A program made the position numbers and the translations under genes. A DNA stretch of 64,000 bases from Pseudomonas alcaliphila JAB1. Lineage in GTDB: Bacteria; Pseudomonadota; Gammaproteobacteria; Pseudomonadales; Pseudomonadaceae. Below are positions 45,391 to 53,603 of this stretch, in pieces (the first letter of the stretch is position 1; each line of letters starts with the position of its first letter). The stretch lies in assembly GCF_001941865.1 (NCBI RefSeq), contig NZ_CP016162.1, forward strand, positions 868,001 through 932,000. Reading direction: 5' to 3'. The notes below the pieces were generated by a model, which did no database searches, was not told the DNA's origin, and saw only the letters and a program-made list of their open reading frames with translations.

Positions 45391-45452
45391 GGATGCAGCC
45401 TTCTTGTCGGCAGAAACTCGGCGTGACTATGCCAGAGGGTTGAGCCCGAGTG

Positions 45453-46427
45453 TTAGAAGCCGAGTTTGGGTGGGAAGAAGGAAAGCGGCGGATGGGTAGC
45501 CTTCCATTCTTTGGCAAAGGCTTTGGCTTGTTCGATTTGCTTGGCAGTCATTTGGCTGGCGATGTCTGGGAGTATGTCTTCGGCATATTCTTTCAAGCCT
45601 CCTCCCCCATCTAGCTCTAGTAGCATATAAACAAAGCCGTAACCTTTTACTAAGTCTAAAGGGTAGCCGTAGTCTTTTGGTATATGGGCAAGGCCGGAGC
45701 CATAAGCGTAGACAGCTTCTGCCGATCCGAGTGCAACTGCTTTTTTTGTCCAGTAAATTTCGATATCTTTTTTACCTTCTAAAAATTGTTGGTATAGCAT
45801 GATGCCGTTGATGTCGCCGCCCTCTGCGGATTTTTTGGCTAGTTCTTCAACTCTTTCTGAGCGCTTCCAAGGGGGGAAGAAAAAGCCTTTTCCCTCCTGA
45901 TAGCGGTTTGCCAAGAGAGATTGCGCGGGGGCATAGCCCGCATCGGCAGATTTTTCTAGCCACTCAAGATCATTTGTTCCTAAGTACATAATGTACATGG
46001 CTTCCGAGTCCCCTGCGTCGGCACGGGTTTTACCAATTTCACGTGCTTGCTTGAGCCAGTCCCAGGCCGTTTTGGAGTCGGGAGGGCAGTTACTCATGGC
46101 CGAACATAGATCGCTACCGCTGCGGGAAAGCCTGAGCATGGCATATAGATCACCTTGGTCAGCAGCGGCTATAAACCACTTTTGAGCTTCTTCTGTCATA
46201 AAGCGATTGTTCATTCGCAGCGCTTCGCCTAGATAATATTGGGCTTCCCTGTCTCCTGCCTTGGCTGCGACCTCTAAATAGGGTTCTGCCGACATTGCTT
46301 TATATTGGTTGTACAAGGCAATGCCCTTTTCTTTGGCGATTTGCTGCTCTGGCGTTAGCTGGTTTGCCAGTAGCGCGCAGCTAAATAGTAGCGTTGCCAG
46401 TAGTGCAGTTGAGCGTCTTAGGAACAT
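45453..46427 (-). CDS. Sel1-repeat periplasmic protein, putative T6SS immunity protein
   Basis: Secreted Sel1/TPR-like protein of 324 residues. The signal peptide is LLATLLFSCALLANQ. Helical repeats follow, such as EPYLEVAAKAGDREAQYYLG, QKWFIAAADQGDLYAMLRLS and WLEKSADAGYAPAQSLLANR. It is a close tandem paralogue of the next gene upstream; both end in WKATHPPLSFFP-KLGF. The coding DNA is clearly poorer in G and C than the surrounding genes, which suggests foreign origin. It is the last gene of the VgrG-DUF4123-effector cluster. Sel1-repeat proteins serve as periplasmic immunity factors for some T6SS effectors (for example Tli5b types), so immunity is the leading inference. ATG 46427 follows TAGGAAC-like sequence. 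Confidence 0.82.
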   Translation of the reverse strand: MFLRRSTALLATLLFSCALLANQLTPEQQIAKEKGIALYNQYKAMSAEPYLEVAAKAGDREAQYYLGEALRMNNRFMTEEAQKWFIAAADQGDLYAMLRLSRSGSDLCSAMSNCPPDSKTAWDWLKQAREIGKTRADAGDSEAMYIMYLGTNDLEWLEKSADAGYAPAQSLLANRYQEGKGFFFPPWKRSERVEELAKKSAEGGDINGIMLYQQFLEGKKDIEIYWTKKAVALGSAEAVYAYGSGLAHIPKDYGYPLDLVKGYGFVYMLLELDGGGGLKEYAEDILPDIASQMTAKQIEQAKAFAKEWKATHPPLSFFPPKLGF

Positions 46428-46434
46428 TTGAGTG

Positions 46435-47415
46435 TTAGAAACCGAGTTTGGACGGGAAGAAGGAAAGTGGCGGATGGGTAGCCTTCCATTCTTCGGCAAA
46501 GGCTTTGGCTTGTTCGATTTGCTCTGGAGTCATTTTGGCAGAAATTGCTTCCATCTTATCTGCCACGTATTCTTCAACGCCGCCACCGCCATCCAACTCT
46601 TGCAGGAGTGAAACAAGGCCATATCCTTTTACGAGGTCAAGCTTATAACCCAATTGGTCGGGTGTGTGTGCTAGATATGCCCCATAAGATCCTACTGCGG
46701 CCTGACTTCCTTTTTTGGCTGCCATCTCAAGCCAATAGCGGGCGCCTTTCAAGTCTCCTTTTTTGTGTAACACCCCCATATATTGCCCCATTCCCTTTGC
46801 ATATCCGCCCTCTGCGGACTTTTTGAGAAGGTTCTCGATTTTTTCGCCGCGTTTCCATGGGGGGAAGAAAAAACCTTTGCCTTGATCATAGAGTCTGGCC
46901 AAATCATATTGAGCAATAGGAAATCCAGCTTCGGCGGATTTCTCTATCCACTCGAAGTTATTGGAGAGATAGTAAAGGACATACATTGCTTCACTATCGC
47001 CTTTTTCAGCGAGAGCCTGAGCAGTCTTTCTACCCAGCAATAACCAGTCCCCCGGAGTTTTTCGGTCCGGTGGACAGTTGCCCATTACAGAGCATAGGTC
47101 GCTGCCGGTGCCCGATAGACGATACATGGCGTAATAGTCCCCTTGCTCAGCAGCGGCTACGTACCATTTATAGGCTTCTTCGGTCATGAACCGATTGTTA
47201 AGGCGTAGTGCTTCGCCTAAATAATACTGCGCCTCCCGATCACCTGCTTGTGCTGCAATTTCTAAGTAAGGCTCGGCGGAGATGGCTTTATATTGGTTAT
47301 ATAAGTCAATGCCTTTTTCTTTGGCGGTTTGTTGCTCCGGTGTGAGTGTGGCTGCCCAAGTTGGAAGGCATAGCATGGCTGCTAATGCGCTGGCGATGAG
47401 GTTTCTAAAAAGCAT
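46435..47415 (-). CDS. Sel1-repeat periplasmic protein, putative T6SS immunity protein (paralogue)
   Basis: Secreted Sel1-repeat protein of 326 residues. The signal peptide is LIASALAAMLCLPTWAA. Repeats include EPYLEIAAQAGDREAQYYLG, YKWYVAAAEQGDYYAMYRLS and WIEKSAEAGFPIAQYDLARL. The conserved Cys pair DLCSVMGNCPPD is shared with the paralogue downstream. Its stop lies seven bases before the next gene's start, and it starts 17 bases after the effector gene's stop, so all three probably form one transcript. The base composition is AT-rich relative to the window. The role as immunity protein to the adjacent effector is inferred from context and family. Confidence 0.82.
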   Translation of the reverse strand: MLFRNLIASALAAMLCLPTWAATLTPEQQTAKEKGIDLYNQYKAISAEPYLEIAAQAGDREAQYYLGEALRLNNRFMTEEAYKWYVAAAEQGDYYAMYRLSGTGSDLCSVMGNCPPDRKTPGDWLLLGRKTAQALAEKGDSEAMYVLYYLSNNFEWIEKSAEAGFPIAQYDLARLYDQGKGFFFPPWKRGEKIENLLKKSAEGGYAKGMGQYMGVLHKKGDLKGARYWLEMAAKKGSQAAVGSYGAYLAHTPDQLGYKLDLVKGYGLVSLLQELDGGGGVEEYVADKMEAISAKMTPEQIEQAKAFAEEWKATHPPLSFFPSKLGF

Positions 47416-47431
47416 TATTTAACTCCGCTGT

Positions 47432-50400
47432 TTACTCGCCATGGCCTATATATGTCGCACGTCCAGTTGGGACAAATGTACGGCCGTAGTAGTCACTTCG
47501 CTGGCAGTAGCCATCCCGTAGCGCCCCTAAAACCCTTACTCGATCCCGGTAGCGTTCGCGCATGGCATTGTTTGCGTCCATTTCCTCGCCCCAGTTCCCA
47601 ACTTTAACTTCCATAAACCTATCCATTCGCATCCGGTTGGTGCAGTAGGCCTGCCCAGGTTGCGGTTCTTTGGTGCCAAAACGATTCATGCGTGAGCAGG
47701 CTTCGTCGAACTGACGCTGGGCATTGTCGAGGGTTCCCGTTTGCTGAGCATTGCGTACAAGCCAGCCCAGAATTCTCTCGATGGCTCGTTGCTGCAGGAG
47801 GTGGCATTCGGCCTCGTCATACCGCACTACTAGCTCTTGCACACCTTCCTGCGTTTCGACGAAATCGATGGCCTCAAACGCCTCCGGCCTGAACAGCAGC
47901 GTCATCAGCATCGGCCCCAGGGCTTCCGGAGTGGCATCGACAAACCACCGTTCCAGTTCGGCCTGGTCTTCGTAGCCCATGATCGCATGGGCGATTGGTC
48001 CGCCCTTGCCGCCACTGGTCAGGGCTTCGTAGAGATTCATAACAATGTCGGCGTTACGCAGGCTCAGCATGTAGACCATGCCAACGTCGATGCCCACAGC
48101 GCCCAATACGTTGAGCTTGCTGATGAAGTCGAAGGCGGAACCTTCTACCCACTCCAGATTGTGATACTGGTTTTCGCGCAGTTCGCGGCGCATCAGGTTG
48201 ATCAGTTCGATGATGGCCTCGTAGCCCACGGCAAAAGCCAGAGTACCGGACACTCCGGGGCCGGCGATTAGCGCCGCTTTGATGCGCAGGATTAGGCAGC
48301 CTTTGTCCAGGGAGAGGGTCACCTCTCCCTTGGCGCCGACTCCGATCGCGGCCGCCAGTTCGCCTTCGAGGCGGGCGAGGCTGAGCCAGCCGTCGTTGGG
48401 AGTACACGTCGCGGTATCGGCACGCAGTATCGCCAACTGCTTGGGCGGTGCCCAATTCAGGGCTCCGGTGAGTTTGAGACCGACCTGAACGCCGGCGAAC
48501 AGGTTGAAGCTGGCCGATGCTCCGTCCTCGATTTGGGCTTTGGCGCCTTGTCCCGTTACCACCTGCCCAGTGCGCGCATTGCCGGCTGCGCTGGCGCTAT
48601 TCGCCTCACGTTCGGCCGGCTCTACGGGATCGAGGGTGGCGCCGTAGCCGGTATTGCCAGGCGACAGCTCCAGTTCGGCGGCGAGCATCATGGCTACCCC
48701 GGTGTAGCCCCAGGCGCGGGCGCCCAGGTGCACCGAGAAGCGGCCCAGGCTCATCGTCGCCAGTTGTTGCTGGTAGTTGATATAGGTGGCCTGTACATCC
48801 GTGGCGGCGGAGCGTTCCGGCAGATCGATTTTCCCCAGTTCGATTTCGCCCCTGGCCAAGTCGACATTGAAATGCGCCCGAGCGCTGGCAGTTACCCCTT
48901 CGTGCAGGGCGAAGGACGGCCCGTCGACCGAGGCGCCGCCATGAATGCTCGGTTGCGGTGGCGTGAGGCAGCGCACCAGTTGCGCTTGGGGCGTGGGGTC
49001 GAACAGGCGCAGCTGACGGACAGCATCGTCTTGAAACAGCACCTGGCGCAGGCGTTCGCCCCATTCCTGGCGAGTGCCGGCATCCTGCAGGGCGTCGACC
49101 CGGTAGCCTTTGCGCTGGCTGACATATTGGTAGAAGCGCTCGACATCGAACCAGCCTTCAGCGTCGAACCAAGGGCCTTCCTGGTCCTTGATTTCGATGC
49201 TGCCCATGCCCTTGAGCCAGTCACTGAAGTCGCTGGCGGCGTGATCATCGCCTTGCTGGCCGCTGCTGTCACCGGCGAAGCTCGCGCTGCGCTTGGCGGC
49301 TGGTTTCAGCAGGCTTTTGAGCACCTTCAGGCTTAGGTGACGCAGCGGTTGGCCGGGCGTGTCGGGCAGGCTGACTTCGCGCAAGGGAAAACCGACCTTG
49401 ACCAAGCGATCGACCGGCTTGGGCTCGAACTGTTCCGGCTCCCAGAGCAGGTGGCGGCGTGGCTGGGTGTTGGATACGACCCATTGCGCACGCCAGCGAA
49501 TCTGCAGTTTTTGGTCTTCCAGCGCGCTCCAGGCCTGTTTTTCCGCTTTCAGCAATCCGGCGGGAGCCTGGAGGTTCTCGCCGCTTGCCCGAATCCAGCC
49601 TTGATATCGCTCCTCCATCTTTTGTTCCAGGCGACGCTGTGCATCGATGAGGCCAAGGTATTCCTTGAAGCTCTCGATGCCGCTGACCACACCGGAGTGC
49701 TCGTCGCTGATCAGGGCGAACTCGGGCAGGGCTAGGCCGTAGTCGGCGGCCTTGAGAATGGCGTCGATGTATTGCGCATAATCGAAAGCGTTTTGCTGCT
49801 GCTCCTTCCACACCTGGTAGCTTCTGAACTGAGCTCTGCAGTTGACGGTGCAGTCGATGGCATCGTCATAGCGACGCTTGGCCTCCTGCATCAGTTCGGC
49901 GATCTCTTGCAACGTATAGGTTGGTAGCTCACCTTGTTCGAGTAGCGCGTTGCGAGCCTCCAGGTAGGCCTGTACGGCATTGCGGGCCGCTACTGCCTGC
50001 GGGCTGAATAGCCGACCATCCTGATAGTCATAGCCCTGGCGATGCGCTTCGGAGATAGCACTGTTGTAGAGCCCAAGCCATTGATTCAGGGTATCCAGGC
50101 GCTCCTTGTTTCTGTGAAAGGCCAGATTACGTGGGTCGGTGAGCAAATCCCGGCGCTCATTGATATAGCGACCATTGGAAAAACGATTCTCCGACTCGAA
50201 ACGCTGCATCCAGGCCTGTTCTTCGCCTTCTAGAAAGAAGCTCAGGCGTGGTTCCAGAAAGTGTTCCAGCAGGCCGTTGGCATCGAGGCCCTTCTTGCGA
50301 TCCTCGGCGCTTTTGTCCGGGGAAATGTCCTGCTCTAAACGTTGTGCCGCCTCCTTGATGGCGTTGGCTGCACGCTCCGGCAGTAGCCAGAAGGCTTTTT

Positions 50401-50605
50401 CTTCCGTGGCATAGATGACATTGGCAAAGCGGGGCGAGCAGGCCGGAGTCTGCGTCTTGTCGAAGCAGTCCGCTTCGGCCGGTTCTATCACTGGCTCTGC
50501 CGGCAATTGCAAGATCTGCTGCGGACGCGTAGCTGCTTCGGTCGATGTCGAGTGGGGTGTAGGTTGGGTATCGCCACGTGGGGCGGAAGGCGTGATGGGG
50601 AACAT
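47432..50605 (-). CDS. Large T6SS effector-like protein (VasX/BTH_I2691-like)
   Basis: Protein of 1057 residues directly downstream of VgrG and a DUF4123 adaptor, the usual effector position. There is no signal peptide. The N-terminal half is charged and helical. A Pro-rich/low-complexity hinge (about 430-460) precedes a beta-rich central region (ARAHFNVDLARGEIELGKID, LGRFSVHLGARAWGYTGVAM). Hydrophobic helices around 760-810 (CLILRIKAALIAGPGVSGTL, AFAVGYEAIIELINLM) could insert in membranes. A Cys-containing C-terminal domain has no motif I recognise. The layout resembles VasX/BTH_I2691-type effectors; pore formation is a hypothesis. ATG 50605 is preferred over TTG 50620. Confidence 0.7.
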   Translation of the reverse strand: MFPITPSAPRGDTQPTPHSTSTEAATRPQQILQLPAEPVIEPAEADCFDKTQTPACSPRFANVIYATEEKAFWLLPERAANAIKEAAQRLEQDISPDKSAEDRKKGLDANGLLEHFLEPRLSFFLEGEEQAWMQRFESENRFSNGRYINERRDLLTDPRNLAFHRNKERLDTLNQWLGLYNSAISEAHRQGYDYQDGRLFSPQAVAARNAVQAYLEARNALLEQGELPTYTLQEIAELMQEAKRRYDDAIDCTVNCRAQFRSYQVWKEQQQNAFDYAQYIDAILKAADYGLALPEFALISDEHSGVVSGIESFKEYLGLIDAQRRLEQKMEERYQGWIRASGENLQAPAGLLKAEKQAWSALEDQKLQIRWRAQWVVSNTQPRRHLLWEPEQFEPKPVDRLVKVGFPLREVSLPDTPGQPLRHLSLKVLKSLLKPAAKRSASFAGDSSGQQGDDHAASDFSDWLKGMGSIEIKDQEGPWFDAEGWFDVERFYQYVSQRKGYRVDALQDAGTRQEWGERLRQVLFQDDAVRQLRLFDPTPQAQLVRCLTPPQPSIHGGASVDGPSFALHEGVTASARAHFNVDLARGEIELGKIDLPERSAATDVQATYINYQQQLATMSLGRFSVHLGARAWGYTGVAMMLAAELELSPGNTGYGATLDPVEPAEREANSASAAGNARTGQVVTGQGAKAQIEDGASASFNLFAGVQVGLKLTGALNWAPPKQLAILRADTATCTPNDGWLSLARLEGELAAAIGVGAKGEVTLSLDKGCLILRIKAALIAGPGVSGTLAFAVGYEAIIELINLMRRELRENQYHNLEWVEGSAFDFISKLNVLGAVGIDVGMVYMLSLRNADIVMNLYEALTSGGKGGPIAHAIMGYEDQAELERWFVDATPEALGPMLMTLLFRPEAFEAIDFVETQEGVQELVVRYDEAECHLLQQRAIERILGWLVRNAQQTGTLDNAQRQFDEACSRMNRFGTKEPQPGQAYCTNRMRMDRFMEVKVGNWGEEMDANNAMRERYRDRVRVLGALRDGYCQRSDYYGRTFVPTGRATYIGHGE

Positions 50606-50625
50606 GGGCTTCCATTCCAATTGCG

Positions 50626-51462
50626 CTAGAGATTCTGCGCCAATATTTGATCGACTTTGATGAAGGGGTCGGCCTTACCGCGCAGAATGGCCATGACAGG
50701 TTCCTGCTCCTCGAGCCGTGTCCGGCTGACCAGATCAGCCAGTCTCACTAGCCAGCGTTCTTCGCTAATGCCGTGGTCCACCAGCAACTCCAGGTTATCG
50801 ACGATCGCGGGTAGTTGTTGGCCGTGGGGAGCGTTGAATTTCGTGTAGTGCCTGTCGATCCAGTAAACCCAGCGCAGGGTACGCTGGGTCAGTTGGGTGG
50901 ATGCTGCCAGGCTGTAATGCTTCTGTACGGTGTTTGGCGAATAGTCGAGCGGCGCATGCCAGCCGATCCAATGTTGCGGTCTAGCGCCAAGTGCATGCGG
51001 TGCCGGGCTATAAACCGCGGACCAAGGGGCAAATAGCTGTTCTGATGAGGTCAAGGCCATCGCCGCCCATATGTCGGGGCGGTAATAGTTGATCAGGCTC
51101 TGACCACCGGAACCATCGTTGACTGTCAGCAGCCAGCACGCATGAGCGATGGCCGCGTCGCGGTCTGCTGCGCAGAGCGCAATACCAGCGCAATGCTGCT
51201 GGCAAAGCGATTCCCCCAGCTGTTGCAGCGCACTGCCGGCCTCAGCACTGAACCACAGTGGGCCCTGATCGGCCAGGTGATGAAAATCAGTCCTCTGGAA
51301 CAAGAGGATCTGTTCTGCAGGCTCATCGATGGCGAACACCTTGGCTTGGGCATCCGGCACGGTTTGTTGGTCAATGATGAAGTGCCATGTCGGTTGATCA
51401 GCCGGTAGTGTGGGTATGGATTGCTCCAGCTTGGCAATGAAGTTGTTCAGCCCTTCATGCAT
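50626..51462 (-). CDS. DUF4123 T6SS adaptor/chaperone
   Basis: Protein of 278 residues with a DUF4123-type N-terminal domain (about 25-150). DUF4123 proteins (Tap/TEC) load effectors onto their cognate VgrG tip. The ATG at 51462 has GGGGAG upstream and overlaps the vgrG 3' end by 16 bp. The stop is 20 bp from the effector start. This vgrG, adaptor, effector, immunity order strongly supports the role. The C-terminal part includes the Arg/Tyr-rich TQRTLRWVYWIDRHYTKF. Confidence 0.85.
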   Translation of the reverse strand: MHEGLNNFIAKLEQSIPTLPADQPTWHFIIDQQTVPDAQAKVFAIDEPAEQILLFQRTDFHHLADQGPLWFSAEAGSALQQLGESLCQQHCAGIALCAADRDAAIAHACWLLTVNDGSGGQSLINYYRPDIWAAMALTSSEQLFAPWSAVYSPAPHALGARPQHWIGWHAPLDYSPNTVQKHYSLAASTQLTQRTLRWVYWIDRHYTKFNAPHGQQLPAIVDNLELLVDHGISEERWLVRLADLVSRTRLEEQEPVMAILRGKADPFIKVDQILAQNL

Positions 51463-53495
51463 GGACAATCTCCCCGGCTACAGGCGCCGTTGCTCTGTTT
51501 GCCGCACAGCGGGCCAAAAGATAAGACAGGCTGTGGTCTGGGCGGTGCCAAGAGGGAACCGGGACGGTCACGGTCTGCAGCATTGGGTAGCGTCGGTGCC
51601 AGAATTTTCAACCCCGACCCACTCCCCGGCCCACCCCCCGAATTCATCTTGATCGTCGCCCCGCTCAGCGTCACGCCGCTCGGGTCGAGCTTGAGGAAGC
51701 TGCCGCCGCCTGTGGCGGTGAGCTCCATGCCGGCGTCGATCACCACTTTGCTACCGGCGTTGTAGTGAATCTCGTTGCCGGCTTCGATGAACTGGCCGGT
51801 GCCGATCCTGTTGTGCTGGGTGACGGCGACGGTGAGGTGGTCGTTGGCGCGCACTTCCACCTTGCGGTCGAGGTCGGTGGTGCGATGTTCCTCGGCGCGC
51901 AGTTCGGTATGGGTGTTGGCTTCGACCGTGTCGTGGCGCTCGTTGCCGACGCGGATCTTCTGGTTGTTTTCGATGTTTTCGTCCCAGTCACGCTGGGCGT
52001 GGATGTAGATCTGCTCGGCGCCCTTGCGGTCTTCGATGCGAAATTCGTTGTAGCCGCCACCGCCCGGGCTGCTCAGGGTCTTGAAGACGCTGCGGGTCTT
52101 GTTCGCCGGCAGGTCGTAGGGCACCGCGTGCTCGGCGTGGTACAGGCAGCCGGTGATCAGCGGTTGGTCGGGGTCGCCTTCGAGGAAGGTGACCAGCACT
52201 TCCATACCCACGCGCGGAATAGCCACACCGCCATAGGCGTCGCCGGCCCAGTTGGAGGCGACGCGCAGCCAGCAACTGGTGGTGTCGTTGCCCAGGCCTT
52301 CGCGGTCCCAGTGGAACTGCACTTTCACCCGGCCGTATTGGTCGCAGTGGATTTCCTCGCCGGCCGGGCCGGTGACCACGGCGGTCTGGCTGCCCAATAC
52401 CTTGGGTTTGCGATGTTCGAGCGCGGGGCGGTAGGGGATGTCCCAGGGGGTGGCGCTGAAGCTGTTGCGGTAGCCCTGCTGGAAGCCATCACCGGGCTGG
52501 GTGTTGCTGGTCACCGACTCTTCCAGTACCTGTGGCTGCTTGCCTTCGTGGATGACTTCATCGAGTAGCCAGAGGTCGTTCCACTGTGCACGCGGATGAC
52601 CGGCGAGGGCGAGGAAGTGACCGCTGATCAGGTAGGCGTCGCTCTGGCCTTCAGCCAGTTCGTAGTCGCTGCGCAGACGCTCCAGGCTACGTTTGGCCAG
52701 GTGCTTGCCGCGTGTGCGGTCGGTGAAGCGACCAGGGTAGTCGTAGACCTCCAGTGCCGGGCTGAACTCGCTGCGGTAGTCCGCCTCCATCTGCAGCTTG
52801 GGCTGCTCGAAGTCATAGTCGCGCCAGGTGGCGTGGGTGCTGCGGGTTTCCAGGCGCACGCCGAAGGCGCGTACCACTTCGTGGTCAGCGGACAGGCCGC
52901 TGCCCTGCTGGTAATTCAGCGGATCGAGCTTGGGGAAGACGCTGGCGTCGTCGCCAAACACCAGACGATGGCTGTCTTCGCTGTGTTGGAAGTGGAAGCT
53001 GATGCCTTCTTCCTCGCACAGGCGCTGGATGAAGTGCAGGTCGCTTTCGTCGTACTGCACGCAGTAGTCGCGTTCGGGATAGATATAACCGAGCTGGAAT
53101 TGATAGGCGTCGCTCTGGATGCCGTGGTCTTCGAGGACCTGGCTGATGATCTGTGGCACCGTCAGGTGCTGGAAGATGCGCTGGTTGTAGCGGTGAGCCA
53201 GGTAGGCGAGTTGCGGCCGCAGGCTGATGCGGTAGCGGGTCAGGCGTTTGCCGGAGTCGCCTTGCGTGATGGCGTAGACCACGCCATGCACGCCTTTACC
53301 GGAGGGGCCGAAGGCCAGGTAGGCGGTCTGATTGATCAGCGCGTCGAGGTCGAGACTGGCGTTCTGGCTGATCAGTTCGATATCGAAGCGGTAGGGCTTG
53401 TTGAGCGTTTCGCGCCCCTCGAAGCTCAAAACCTGCAGGTCATTTTCGAACGCGGCAATGGTGAGGGTGATATGCGCCTGGTTGGCATCCAGCAT
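51447..53495 (-). CDS. vgrG: Type VI secretion tip protein VgrG
   Basis: VgrG/TssI spike protein of 682 residues. The gp27-like N-terminal part (FENDLQVLSFEGRETLNKPY, RPQLAYLAHRYNQRIFQHLT) leads to the gp5-like OB fold (GEEIHCDQYGRVKVQFHWDR, SNWAGDAYGGVAIPRVGMEV) and the repeat needle (NENIE-type IRVGNERHDTVEANTHTELR). After the needle, a short tail (about 60 residues, Pro/Gly rich, ending with CGKQSNGACSRGDCPCMKG) carries several Cys and no catalytic domain, so it is not an evolved VgrG. It heads the five-gene minus-strand cassette. Hcp and structural tss genes are not in the window, so this is an orphan vgrG island. Confidence 0.95.
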   Translation of the reverse strand: MLDANQAHITLTIAAFENDLQVLSFEGRETLNKPYRFDIELISQNASLDLDALINQTAYLAFGPSGKGVHGVVYAITQGDSGKRLTRYRISLRPQLAYLAHRYNQRIFQHLTVPQIISQVLEDHGIQSDAYQFQLGYIYPERDYCVQYDESDLHFIQRLCEEEGISFHFQHSEDSHRLVFGDDASVFPKLDPLNYQQGSGLSADHEVVRAFGVRLETRSTHATWRDYDFEQPKLQMEADYRSEFSPALEVYDYPGRFTDRTRGKHLAKRSLERLRSDYELAEGQSDAYLISGHFLALAGHPRAQWNDLWLLDEVIHEGKQPQVLEESVTSNTQPGDGFQQGYRNSFSATPWDIPYRPALEHRKPKVLGSQTAVVTGPAGEEIHCDQYGRVKVQFHWDREGLGNDTTSCWLRVASNWAGDAYGGVAIPRVGMEVLVTFLEGDPDQPLITGCLYHAEHAVPYDLPANKTRSVFKTLSSPGGGGYNEFRIEDRKGAEQIYIHAQRDWDENIENNQKIRVGNERHDTVEANTHTELRAEEHRTTDLDRKVEVRANDHLTVAVTQHNRIGTGQFIEAGNEIHYNAGSKVVIDAGMELTATGGGSFLKLDPSGVTLSGATIKMNSGGGPGSGSGLKILAPTLPNAADRDRPGSLLAPPRPQPVLSFGPLCGKQSNGACSRGDCPCMKG

Positions 53496-53603
53496 GCCGT
53501 GGCCTCCATCCGTGAGTTGGGCGAGGCCTGAAGGGTGCCGGACAGCGCGCGTCGGTTCAATGATGGCATTCCCATACCATGCGCCGGTTCAAGAAAATAC
53601 CGG

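Noticed and set aside
50606..50620. TTG at 50620 as the effector start
   Set aside because: ATG 50605 in the same frame has a better-placed GGAAG and adds no loss of conserved sequence.
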